Source: Leptospira koniambonensis (GTDB lineage: Bacteria > Spirochaetota > Leptospiria > Leptospirales > Leptospiraceae). Taken from it: 64,000 nucleotides of DNA. Below are positions 17,489 to 25,239 of the stretch, piece by piece. The position numbers were made by a program, and so were the translations under genes. Below the pieces are notes generated by a model. That model did no database searches. It saw only the letters and a list, made by a program, of their open reading frames with translations, and was not told the origin of the DNA. The first letter of the stretch is position 1. Each line of letters starts with the position of its first letter. The DNA lies in assembly GCF_004769555.1 (NCBI RefSeq), contig NZ_RQFY01000012.1:401384-465383 (forward strand), written 5' to 3'.

Positions 17489-18734
17489 AAGAGCACCTCT
17501 TCCTCACAAAATCAGGCCTAGTTCGTTTGCTCAGGTCATTGGACAGGAAAAGGCAAAACTTCAATTACAAAAATATAAAGAACCAGTAAGTATTCTGCTA
17601 TACGGACCTCCAGGAACAGGAAAGTCCACAATTGCAAGAATATTAGGTAATACGTGGAAATTACCTTTTGTAGAACATAACGCAGTCACCACAGGTGTTG
17701 CAGATATTAAAAAACTATTAGAAAGATCCGAGAAAGAGGGTAGCATTCTTCTCTTTTTGGACGAGATCCATAGATTCAGTTCTTCTCAACAAGATAGTTT
17801 ATTAAAAGGAGTGGAGACCGGAGGTATAGTTCTGATTGGAGCTACTACTGAAAATCCATCTTTTAGAATTACAAGACCTCTATTATCCAGATGCCAGGTT
17901 CTCAGACTTGAGCCATTGGGCGAAAATGATCTTTTGGAAATACTTTCCAGAGGGATCGAATCCTTAGACCCAAAACCGAATATTACAAAAGAAGCAAGTT
18001 CACTTTTAGTTCGTTATTCTGGTGGAGATGCAAGAAAACTTCTCTCCAATTTAGAAGGGCTTGTTCTTTCCAGAGATTCTGGAGTTTCAATAGAACCCTC
18101 CGATATAGAAACATTTTTAGAAAGTAGAGTAATCGAATACGACCAAAGTGGAGAAAGCCATTACGATGTGATCTCTGCATTCATCAAGTCAGTGCGAGGA
18201 AGTGATCCAGACGCCGCATTATTCTATTTAGCAATGATGTTAGAAGGAGGAGAAGACCCGCTCTTCATCGCAAGACGGCTTATCATCCTTGCCTCTGAAG
18301 ATATTGGAAACGCTTCTGTTCACGGTTTACCTTTGGCAGTTGCTGGACTTCATGCATTAGAAACAATCGGAATGCCGGAAGGAAGGATCATTTTAGGACA
18401 GGTCACTACCTTCTTAGCTTCTTGCCCTAAATCCAACGCGTCCTATTTAGGAATAGGTTCAGCACTTTCATTTGTGAAAGAAAGAGGACCAAGTTTAAAG
18501 ATCCCGAACCGATTGAGAAATGCTCCTACTTCTACTCATAAAAAAGAAGGAGCAGGTCAAGGTTATAAGTATCCACATGATTTTGGTGGATTTGTGCCAT
18601 TCTCTTATTTCCCGGATGATCTTTCCGACAATCCTCCTCAATTCTATAAACCAACCAAAAATGGAATGGAAGGAAAGATCAAAGAACATCTGGCTTCCAT
18701 CTGGAAAAAGATCTCCGGTAAAAATTACGAATAG
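17472..18734 (+). CDS. rarA: Replication-associated recombination protein A (AAA+ ATPase)
   Basis: A MgsA/WRNIP1-type clamp-loader-like ATPase that acts at stalled replication forks. An ATG at 17409 would add 21 residues unlike the family, so the TTG at 17472 is preferred: it gives [16 protein letters not shown], the usual RarA opening, with GGAAGAAGAA just upstream. Walker A is GPPGTGKST, Walker B is [10 protein letters not shown], sensor 1 lies in [10 protein letters not shown] and the Arg finger region in LLSRCQVL. The C-terminal tetramerisation region ends in the usual [19 protein letters not shown] block. Full length at about 420 residues. Confidence 0.93.
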   Translation: MGSLFERAPLPHKIRPSSFAQVIGQEKAKLQLQKYKEPVSILLYGPPGTGKSTIARILGNTWKLPFVEHNAVTTGVADIKKLLERSEKEGSILLFLDEIHRFSSSQQDSLLKGVETGGIVLIGATTENPSFRITRPLLSRCQVLRLEPLGENDLLEILSRGIESLDPKPNITKEASSLLVRYSGGDARKLLSNLEGLVLSRDSGVSIEPSDIETFLESRVIEYDQSGESHYDVISAFIKSVRGSDPDAALFYLAMMLEGGEDPLFIARRLIILASEDIGNASVHGLPLAVAGLHALETIGMPEGRIILGQVTTFLASCPKSNASYLGIGSALSFVKERGPSLKIPNRLRNAPTSTHKKEGAGQGYKYPHDFGGFVPFSYFPDDLSDNPPQFYKPTKNGMEGKIKEHLASIWKKISGKNYE

Positions 18735-18740
18735 ATAATT

Positions 18741-18896
18741 TTGTCGGAATTCCCACATAGGATAAAGACCGCCCCCACCCTGCATTGGGATTGGGGGGAG
18801 TGGCTCGTGGGAGAGCGCTTTCCCCTGTATCACAAAATCCTTTCTCCGTCAAGAAAATCTTCCACTTAAAATCCGTGTCGGAATTCCCGCATCACG
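18741..18896. repeat. Intergenic repeat bounded by GGAATTCCC, copy 2
   Basis: It opens with TTTGTCGGAATTCCCACAT (18741-18759) and closes with GTGTCGGAATTCCCGCATC. Inside are a GC-rich inverted segment (CCGCCCCCACCC...GGGGGGAG, about 18769-18800) and TATCACAAAAT, in the same order as at 56-208. The boundary words are direct repeats in both copies. Confidence 0.7.
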
Positions 18897-18934
18897 ATCT
18901 GTCTCTGCGTGAAAAAACTTTAAAAAAATGTTGC

Positions 18935-18976
18935 GTAGTTAAATAGCTACATTTTAATTTGTAGTTAAGTGGCTAC
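18935..18976. promoter_or_regulatory. Two operator-like palindromes upstream of arsR-type gene
   Basis: GTAGTTAAATAGCTAC (18935-18950) and GTAGTTAAGTGGCTAC (18961-18976) are two copies of one imperfect palindrome, 26 bases apart. The second ends three bases before the ATG at 18980. ArsR-family repressors bind such 12-2-12-like inverted repeats, so autoregulation of the following operon is likely. No ribosome-binding site is visible between the second palindrome and the ATG. Confidence 0.78.
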
Positions 18977-18979
18977 ATA

Positions 18980-19303
18980 ATGAATCTAAGAAGAGACGTA
19001 TTCCAAGCTATCGCAGATCCTACGAGAAGGGCAATACTTCTGCTCGTGGCTTCTCAGGCAATGACTGCAGGAGCGATCGCTTCTAATTTCGATACAGCCA
19101 GACCAACTGTTTCCAAACATTTACAGATACTCACCGAGTGCGAATTATTAAAGCAGGAGCAAAATGGTAGGGAAATTTATTACCAATTGAATCCGAATAA
19201 AATGAAAGAAATTGCCGACTTTATAGAACCATTCCGAAATATGTGGGACGATCGATTCAATAAGCTCGAGTCCGTAATGAAGAAATACAGATCAAGAAAA
19301 TAG
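18980..19303 (+). CDS. ArsR-family transcriptional repressor
   Basis: A 107-residue winged-helix repressor. It begins [20 protein letters not shown], continues with the recognition helix region [18 protein letters not shown] and has the wing at [11 protein letters not shown]. The metal-binding Cys pair of ArsR/SmtB sensors is absent, so it is more like the PadR/SdpR-like ArsR proteins found before SRPBCC (AHSA1) genes. It leads an apparent five-gene operon to 21239. The two palindromes immediately upstream indicate autoregulation. Confidence 0.92.
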   Translation: MNLRRDVFQAIADPTRRAILLLVASQAMTAGAIASNFDTARPTVSKHLQILTECELLKQEQNGREIYYQLNPNKMKEIADFIEPFRNMWDDRFNKLESVMKKYRSRK

Positions 19304-19306
19304 AAT

Positions 19307-19771
19307 ATGGAAAGAAAAACCAAAATAGATGCAGAAGACGGCAAACAAGAATTGCTGATCACAAGAGAATTTGATCTTCCAGTGGATCTACTTTTTAAAG
19401 CACATATTGAGCCAGAAATTGTAGAAGAATGGATGGGAACAAAAGTACTGATATTAGAAGCTAAGAAGCACGGGAGCTGGCAATATGTAACTACGGATCC
19501 TCATGGAAACAAACATGGGTTCAACGGTGTTATACATGAATTTGTTCCGGACCAAAAGATTACCCGCACTTTCGAAATGGAGAATTCCCCGTTTCCACCC
19601 CAACTTGAATTTTTAGAATTCGAATCTTTGGGCGAAGAGAAAAGCAAACTTATAATGCATATTGTATTTAAGTCTGTTTCGCTCAGAGATCAATTATTGA
19701 AAATGCCTTTTGCACAAGGTATCAATATGGCTCATAACAGATTACAAGAAATCGTAATTAAATTAAAATAG
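19307..19771 (+). CDS. SRPBCC/AHSA1-family protein
   Basis: 154 residues with the AHSA1-like START fold: ITREFDLPVDLLFKAHIEPE at the N-terminus, a central KHGSWQYVTTDPHGNKHGF and a C-terminal MAHNRLQEIV helix. Such proteins bind hydrophobic ligands or assist chaperones. They are very often encoded directly after an ArsR repressor, as here (gap of three bases). The ligand is unknown. Confidence 0.88.
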   Translation: MERKTKIDAEDGKQELLITREFDLPVDLLFKAHIEPEIVEEWMGTKVLILEAKKHGSWQYVTTDPHGNKHGFNGVIHEFVPDQKITRTFEMENSPFPPQLEFLEFESLGEEKSKLIMHIVFKSVSLRDQLLKMPFAQGINMAHNRLQEIVIKLK

Positions 19772-19781
19772 GATATAGGAC

Positions 19782-20150
19782 ATGAGAAATAAAGTTATAT
19801 ATTGGATCGCTACTGCATGGCTTTCCTTAGGGATGGTATCGACTGGGATCGTTCAGTTGATCCAAATGAAAGAAGAAGCTGATATGTTTGCACATTTAGG
19901 CTATCCTGCTTACTTGATGATCATATTAGGTGTTTGGAAATTATTAGGGGTGATTGCTGTACTTGTTCCTAAATATCCTTTGGTAAAGGAATGGGCATAC
20001 GCAGGATTTTTCTTTACAATGTCTGGGGCTGTGTTCTCTCATTTTGCAGCGGGAGATTCCGCGAAAGAATATTTCGGACCTGCATTATTGCTAGTGCTTA
20101 CCGCAGTATCTTGGTATTTCAGACCGGCTGATAGAAAATTGAAAGGGTGA
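19782..20150 (+). CDS. DoxX-like membrane protein
   Basis: 122 residues with four hydrophobic helices and the DoxX-like signature GYPAYLMIILGVWKLLGVIA followed by KEWAYAGFFFTMSGAVFSHF. DoxX-like proteins occur often with ArsR and SRPBCC genes. Their biochemical role is not established. It lies ten bases after the SRPBCC gene, in the same operon. Confidence 0.85.
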   Translation: MRNKVIYWIATAWLSLGMVSTGIVQLIQMKEEADMFAHLGYPAYLMIILGVWKLLGVIAVLVPKYPLVKEWAYAGFFFTMSGAVFSHFAAGDSAKEYFGPALLLVLTAVSWYFRPADRKLKG

Positions 20151-20155
20151 TCTAA

Positions 20156-20734
20156 ATGAATCCTAAGGTTGATTTCTTTTTTAATAAGGCCAAACAATGG
20201 AAGGAAGAATATGAGGCATTGCGTAAGATTGCTTTAGCTTCAGGACTTACGGAAGAATTAAAATGGGGTCAGCCTTGTTATACATCTCAAGACAATAATA
20301 TAGTTTTGATACATGGATTCAAAGAATATTGTGCATTTTTATTTTTCAAGGGTGCCTTATTAAAAGACCCTAAAGGAATTCTGATCCAACAAACAAAGAA
20401 TGTACAGTCTGCTCGCCAAATCAGATTTACAGATCTAAAAGAGATCGATAAACTTAAAACATCTTTAAAAGCATATATTAAAAATGCAATTGAGGTAGAA
20501 AAATCTGGTCAGAAAGTAAATTTCAAAAAGACAAAAGAGTTTGATATGCCTGAGGAATTCTTAAGTAAGCTTGAAGAATCTCCAAACCTAAAATCGGCAT
20601 TTGACTCATTGACTCCAGGCAGACAAAGAGGTTACCTTCTTCATTTTTCTTCTGCAAAACAATCTAAGACCAGAGAAGCTAGGATAGAAAAATATATCCC
20701 TCATATTCTGAAAGGAAAAGGATTAGATGATTAA
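20156..20734 (+). CDS. YdeI/OmpD-associated family protein (DUF1801 plus YdeI)
   Basis: 192 residues. The N-terminal two-thirds is a DUF1801-type domain (ELKWGQPCYTSQDNNIVLIH, then FLFFKGALLKDP and QIRFTDLKEI). The C-terminal part is the bacteriocin-resistance YdeI-like helical segment (LKSAFDSLTPGRQRGYLLHF). YdeI homologues are linked in other bacteria to antimicrobial-peptide resistance, but the mechanism is not known. It overlaps the next gene by eight bases, indicating translational coupling. Confidence 0.85.
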   Translation: MNPKVDFFFNKAKQWKEEYEALRKIALASGLTEELKWGQPCYTSQDNNIVLIHGFKEYCAFLFFKGALLKDPKGILIQQTKNVQSARQIRFTDLKEIDKLKTSLKAYIKNAIEVEKSGQKVNFKKTKEFDMPEEFLSKLEESPNLKSAFDSLTPGRQRGYLLHFSSAKQSKTREARIEKYIPHILKGKGLDD

Positions 20735-21239
20735 GAAGAAGGCTGTAGTAAAGAAAAAATCCGCAAAGCCTGCGATTAAAAAAACTTCTAAGTCAAATAA
20801 GACTGCCGCAAAGAAGTCTTCCAAACTTTCCAAGAAGGAGCCAATTTTACTTTCCGGTGGGAATCCTCAAATTGCAAAAGGATACGGAGACGGCCCAGTC
20901 CAAGAATATATCTCCGCCATGCCTGGCTGGAAAAAAGATATTGGGCGTAAACTGGATGAAATCATCGTTCGAACAGTGCCTTATGTGTATAAGGCAGTAA
21001 AATGGAACTCTCCTTTATACGGAATCGAAGGAGATGGCTGGTTTCTAGGAATCCATGTTTTTAATAAATATGTTAAGGTTGCTTTCTTTCGAGGAAGTCA
21101 TTTGAAACCTCTTCCTCCTGGTGAATCTAAACAAAAAGAAGTTCGCTATCTGGATATCAAAGAAAACGAAAAGATAGACGAGGCCCAACTTTCTTCCTGG
21201 ATCAAGCAGGCTAGTGAATTGCCTGGCGAAAAAATGTAA
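20727..21239 (+). CDS. DUF1801-domain protein with Lys-rich N-terminus
   Basis: 170 residues. The first 45 residues are a Lys/Ala/Ser-rich, probably disordered tail (KKKAVVKKKSAKPAIKK), reminiscent of nucleic-acid-binding tails. Residues about 60-165 form a DUF1801 domain (VQEYISAMPGWKKDIGRKLD, AVKWNSPLYGIEG, VAFFRGSHLKPLP). It overlaps the YdeI-like gene and closes the ArsR-led operon. Function unknown. Confidence 0.85.
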   Translation: MIKKKAVVKKKSAKPAIKKTSKSNKTAAKKSSKLSKKEPILLSGGNPQIAKGYGDGPVQEYISAMPGWKKDIGRKLDEIIVRTVPYVYKAVKWNSPLYGIEGDGWFLGIHVFNKYVKVAFFRGSHLKPLPPGESKQKEVRYLDIKENEKIDEAQLSSWIKQASELPGEKM

Positions 21240-21366
21240 GGCTAAGTGATTGTGCAGAGATACATTCTTTTATTCAATAAAGCGTCTTAAATATCTGTAA
21301 TAACATATAAAATTCTTCCCTTTTGGAGACAGAGGTTCCGAATGATCTTAACTTCGGGAGGAATAT

Positions 21367-21813
21367 ATGGCAAATACTGTATTCGAAAGTAAGGCTTCTT
21401 GGGCGGGTGGTTTGAAATTAAACCTACAATCCAGGGATCATAAATGGGTGGTGGACGAGCCAGAAATTTTAGGTGGAACGGACCAAGGGCCGAACCCAGT
21501 TGAACTAGTGCTGGGTGGACTTGCTAGTTGCGTGGGAGTCTTGGTTTCTCTTTATGCTCCGGCTCATAAAGTAGAATTAAAGGATTTCAATGTATTCGTA
21601 GAAGGAGACCTGGATCTGGACGGCTTCCAAGAAATCGCAGCTGTGCGTCCTGGATTTTCTCAGATACGTTATAGAGTAGATATCGAAACAGATTCTCCTA
21701 AAGAAAATGTAAATTCATTACTCTCTCATATAGAAAGGATCTGCCCTGTGAAGGATACATTATCCGGAGTAGGAGTACTTTCCCAAAAATCTGGATCTTC
21801 TGTTGCAGCTTAA
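21367..21813 (+). CDS. OsmC-family protein
   Basis: 148 residues with the OsmC/Ohr fold. GPNPVELVLGGLASCVGVLV contains the conserved N-terminal cysteine, and HIERICPVKDTLSGV contains the second cysteine that would form the redox pair. Family members reduce organic hydroperoxides or act as thiol-dependent detoxifiers. A strong GGGAGG ribosome-binding site lies seven bases before the ATG. It has its own upstream gap of 127 bases, so probably its own promoter. Confidence 0.9.
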   Translation: MANTVFESKASWAGGLKLNLQSRDHKWVVDEPEILGGTDQGPNPVELVLGGLASCVGVLVSLYAPAHKVELKDFNVFVEGDLDLDGFQEIAAVRPGFSQIRYRVDIETDSPKENVNSLLSHIERICPVKDTLSGVGVLSQKSGSSVAA

Positions 21814-22054
21814 TCTAATCTAAACTCCTTTTCGAAATTTCAGTCGTGGATTTTCGGAGAGGAGTTCCTTCCTTCGCTTTAAAAGAAATATCTTTCTGTA
21901 ATATTCTAGTCATCCGCTTGTTGTAGATAGGGAGTAACTTAATAAAGAACTAGAAAATTTTGACATAATAAGGTAAGGAATTCGCAGTTTCGAGACGAAA
22001 CTAAATATGGAAACCGCGGGTCTTACCCCTCAAGACGAAAAAAGGAGGTTTTGA

Positions 22055-22225
22055 ATGTTTCAATCCGAAAGAGAAAAAAACGAAAAAAGCCAGTTCCAAT
22101 CCGCAGGGCCGATCCAAGTCAGAAAGGAATTTGCACGTTCTGAATCTGTAAATTTCCCTTCTAAAAAGGCAGAAAGCAGAGACGAAAAAGTGGTCCGACT
22201 AAGACCAGACCTATACGAAAAATAA
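22055..22225 (+). CDS. Small charged protein, 56 residues
   Basis: An ATG at 22055 is preceded by AAAGGAGGTTTTGA, a near-perfect ribosome-binding site. The frame of 56 codons ends with TAA at 22223-22225. The product is hydrophilic (FQSEREKNEKSQFQ near the start, DEKVVRLRPDLYEK at the end) with no cysteines or membrane segment. It was found by its Shine-Dalgarno sequence and the clean frame. No family recognised; a small nucleic-acid-binding or stress protein is possible. Confidence 0.65.
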   Translation: MFQSEREKNEKSQFQSAGPIQVRKEFARSESVNFPSKKAESRDEKVVRLRPDLYEK

Positions 22226-22303
22226 ATCCGGAGCTTCTCATAGTCCGTTCAAAAAGTTAGTCTATCAATCAAAGCCAAGCCGCGGGCAACCGGCGTGAAG
22301 CGA

Positions 22304-23401
22304 CTATAGAAGTTCCGACAGCCTTTCTAATACCCGATCGTTCTGTTCCGGCCTTCCTATCGTAATTCTCAAGGCATTCAAGCCATAACTTTTAAGATTT
22401 CTTAATATAATCCCTTCCTTCAGTAATGTTTCGAAGGTTTGGGTGGAATCCAGTTTTGCTTGGTCCAATTTAATCGTGATAAAGTTTGCATAAGATTCGA
22501 AGTAGAAGAGTCCCTTCTTCTTTGCAAATTTTTCGTAACGAATCATTTCTTTTAAGTTAGATTTTAGATAATTCTCCACAAAATCTCTATCGTTTAATGC
22601 AGTAGCCGCTGCTAACTGAGAAAGTTGAGAAACATTGAATGGGGGTCTTAATTTATAGAATGCACGGATCATTTCTTCTGAAGCGATACCATACCCAATT
22701 CTCATCCCGCCTAATCCGTAAATTTTAGAGAATGTATTTGTATATAATACATTAGGGAATTTTGAAATTACATCCGAAGCTTTTACTTCTTTTTTAGGAT
22801 CTCTAATTTTTCCGAACTCCATATAGGCTGCATCTAAGACAACCATTGTATCGGGAGATATTTTTTGGAGAAAAGTATATAGATCAGCCTGATCTAAGGC
22901 ATCGCCAATTGGATTGCAAGGAGTGCAGATGAATATGATCTTAGGAGAATGTTTTTTATATAGATCCAGAAATTGGTCCAGATCATGAAGTTCAGAACTG
23001 GTTTGGACAGTATCTGCACCACATTGTCCTGCATAAATAGAATACATAGAGAATGTTTTGCCATTCTGGAGGATTTTATCCCCAGGATTCAAAATGGATC
23101 TTGTAGCAAAATCGAATATTTGGTCGCTGCCATTCCCTTGTATTACGTTTTTTGCATCTACTCCATGGACCTTTGCAAGTGCATCCTTTAGCGCCTTATA
23201 AGAATCGTCAGGATACAAGGGCATCTTGTACACTGCTTCTTTAATGATCTCGGAAACCTTAGGAGATACTCCGTATGGATTCTCATTGGAGGCAAGTTTG
23301 AGAACCTTCTCCGGAGAAATTCCGTATTCACGTACGACTAGTTCTATCGGTTTGCCGGCTTCGTAGGCCGGGATCTTGTCTAAAGCAGGCTGGAATCGCA
23401 T
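22304..23401 (-). CDS. hisC: Histidinol-phosphate aminotransferase
   Basis: A PLP-dependent aminotransferase of histidine synthesis, 365 residues. It opens with YEAGKPIELVVREYG and KLASNENPYGVSP, the standard HisC N-terminus. It carries FICTPCNPIGDAL, VLDAAYMEF and the Schiff-base lysine region TFSKIYGLGGMRIGYG, followed by the phosphate-binding Arg. No other histidine gene is adjacent. It starts 22 bases after the stop of the cyclase fusion on the same strand, so read-through transcription is possible. Confidence 0.93.
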   Translation of the reverse strand: MRFQPALDKIPAYEAGKPIELVVREYGISPEKVLKLASNENPYGVSPKVSEIIKEAVYKMPLYPDDSYKALKDALAKVHGVDAKNVIQGNGSDQIFDFATRSILNPGDKILQNGKTFSMYSIYAGQCGADTVQTSSELHDLDQFLDLYKKHSPKIIFICTPCNPIGDALDQADLYTFLQKISPDTMVVLDAAYMEFGKIRDPKKEVKASDVISKFPNVLYTNTFSKIYGLGGMRIGYGIASEEMIRAFYKLRPPFNVSQLSQLAAATALNDRDFVENYLKSNLKEMIRYEKFAKKKGLFYFESYANFITIKLDQAKLDSTQTFETLLKEGIILRNLKSYGLNALRITIGRPEQNDRVLERLSELL

Positions 23402-23423
23402 CTAATTCCAGAAAAAAACGGAG

Positions 23424-25052
23424 TCAGGATTCTTCCAATCGTTTTTGTTCTACTAATCTTTGGTAAAGTCCTTGGAAATCTTTGAAAAATAAGGACTCAT
23501 CAAGTGCGTATTCCATCACCATTCTTTTAGTTTCTTCTGAACTAAGTAGGGCTCTGTCCGTGGCGAGCATTCTTGCTCCTCCATCCAAGAGTAGGTCCCT
23601 AAAATAATGATTATTGAATATATTAGGAGTTTCTGTAAAAGATCCTTTGGAATGCCAGCCCAATGTATGGACACCCATTAGCAAAACAGTATCTCTTGTA
23701 GAAAATCCCATCATTCCAAAATAGTTTAGAGAGTCTTTTACATCTGGACTGTCCACAGGCATAAGCATTCTTCCATTTGGATAACTGGAATCTTTTCTTC
23801 CCTGGAGAATATGGACCTGAGGTCCTCCCGCTTTTTGGAGTGCAAGTGCTCCTGAAAGAGCGATCATATCCGCAAGTGTAGGAATTCCAACTCTTCCTTC
23901 TTTTTCCATTTCTTCTTTTAAATGAATGATCGCTTCTATTTGTTTTTTAACTCCACGATTGTTCTCATCGTTTAAGATTGTAGGAAAACGGATAGAACCC
24001 TCAAGACCTAACCATTCTCCATCTGCGGAGAAGATAGAAGAGGCATGAAATACCATACGGAGCCAGGCTCCTGCTTCTGTAGGATCAATTTTGTCCCAGA
24101 TCCTGTATCCTGTTTCTTGCCAAGAGCTTCCTTCACAATTATTTTTGGTTCCTAATACTTCATGGACTCTATAGTTTCCGGTTTTGCCTTTCAGTTTTGT
24201 TTCGAAACTTCTTCCCTTATTGATCCTTTCTTTTACGGATTCATAAACCTTTTGGGAAATTAAGATCTTTGCGCCTGCTTTTTTTGTAGTAGTTTCGATC
24301 CTACTTGCGGAGTTAACTGTGTCTCCAATTGCAGTGAATGACATACTCAATGGATGTCCTAATTTTCCTAAAATTGCAGTTCCATAATTGATCCCAATTC
24401 CAATCTCGAATTCGGAACCTAAATGATTTTGTAGATAAGTATTCAAACTTTCTAATTCTGATCTCATCTCAAGCGCAGAGCGGATCGCATTTAGGTTTGC
24501 TCGAACAGGATCCGGATCTTCTAATCCGAAAATCGCCATGAGTCCATCACCGATATACTTATCTATGACCCCTCCGTATTTTAAGACCTTATCTCCCATT
24601 CTGTAAAAGTAACGATTCAAAATATGAATAACGTCATAAGGCAAATGACTTTCAGAAAAGCCTGTGAAACCTCTGATATCACTGAATAAGATCGCGACTG
24701 GTTTTTCTATCCCCGAGATCAAATCAGAAAATGTAGAAGCAAGTGCCTTATCCGCATCGTCGATGACTAATCTTCTGAGAACAATATCGCCCGAAATTTT
24801 TGTTTGGCAGGCAAGCCTTACGTTATCCGGAAATCCCTTCTTCTGAGCTAACACCGTTTCTTTTTCGTTGCGGGGAAGAAGATTTTCATCCCCTTCTTGG
24901 ATCAATACCCTGCAAGTAGAACAACGTGCGTTACCTCCACATGCGTGTATATGAGGGATGCCTGCATCGAGTGAAATTTGTAATAATGGCTTGTTTAATT
25001 CGGAAGGTTCGAGGAAAACTTCCTTATCGTTTTCGAAGATAACTTTTATCAT
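23424..25052 (-). CDS. Fusion: [2Fe-2S] ferredoxin, class III adenylate cyclase, class I haem peroxidase
   Basis: 542 residues with three domains. Residues 1-95 are a plant-type ferredoxin with Cys38, Cys44, Cys47 and Cys82 (HACGGNARCSTCRV...LACQTK). Residues about 115-300 are a class III cyclase: metal ligands Asp125 (LFSDIRGFTGF) and Asp169 (DKYIGDGLMAIF), Lys165 and Asp244 suggesting ATP as substrate, and Asn247 and Arg251 (VNSASRIE). Residues about 325-540 resemble ascorbate/cytochrome c peroxidase: distal Arg332 and His336 (LRMVFHASS, Phe in place of the distal Trp), proximal His462 (GVHTLGWH) and its partner Asp499 (ATDRALL). It has no signal peptide. It probably makes cAMP in response to redox or peroxide, which is inference. 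hisC lies downstream. Confidence 0.9.
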   Translation of the reverse strand: MIKVIFENDKEVFLEPSELNKPLLQISLDAGIPHIHACGGNARCSTCRVLIQEGDENLLPRNEKETVLAQKKGFPDNVRLACQTKISGDIVLRRLVIDDADKALASTFSDLISGIEKPVAILFSDIRGFTGFSESHLPYDVIHILNRYFYRMGDKVLKYGGVIDKYIGDGLMAIFGLEDPDPVRANLNAIRSALEMRSELESLNTYLQNHLGSEFEIGIGINYGTAILGKLGHPLSMSFTAIGDTVNSASRIETTTKKAGAKILISQKVYESVKERINKGRSFETKLKGKTGNYRVHEVLGTKNNCEGSSWQETGYRIWDKIDPTEAGAWLRMVFHASSIFSADGEWLGLEGSIRFPTILNDENNRGVKKQIEAIIHLKEEMEKEGRVGIPTLADMIALSGALALQKAGGPQVHILQGRKDSSYPNGRMLMPVDSPDVKDSLNYFGMMGFSTRDTVLLMGVHTLGWHSKGSFTETPNIFNNHYFRDLLLDGGARMLATDRALLSSEETKRMVMEYALDESLFFKDFQGLYQRLVEQKRLEES

Positions 25053-25239
25053 AGAGGGAGATTGAATCCGGTGATCAATATTGGATCTAAATCCTTGTTC
25101 ATTTTATTTTAGATGAAAAACACTAAAAGACTAATATTCAGACCTATATATACGCTCGTTAAGAATAAAAATATTCTTTGGCCCGGGGCGGAAATTCTTT
25201 TTTTCCACGTCTAATTCCAAGTTCTCCGAGTATCTCATC

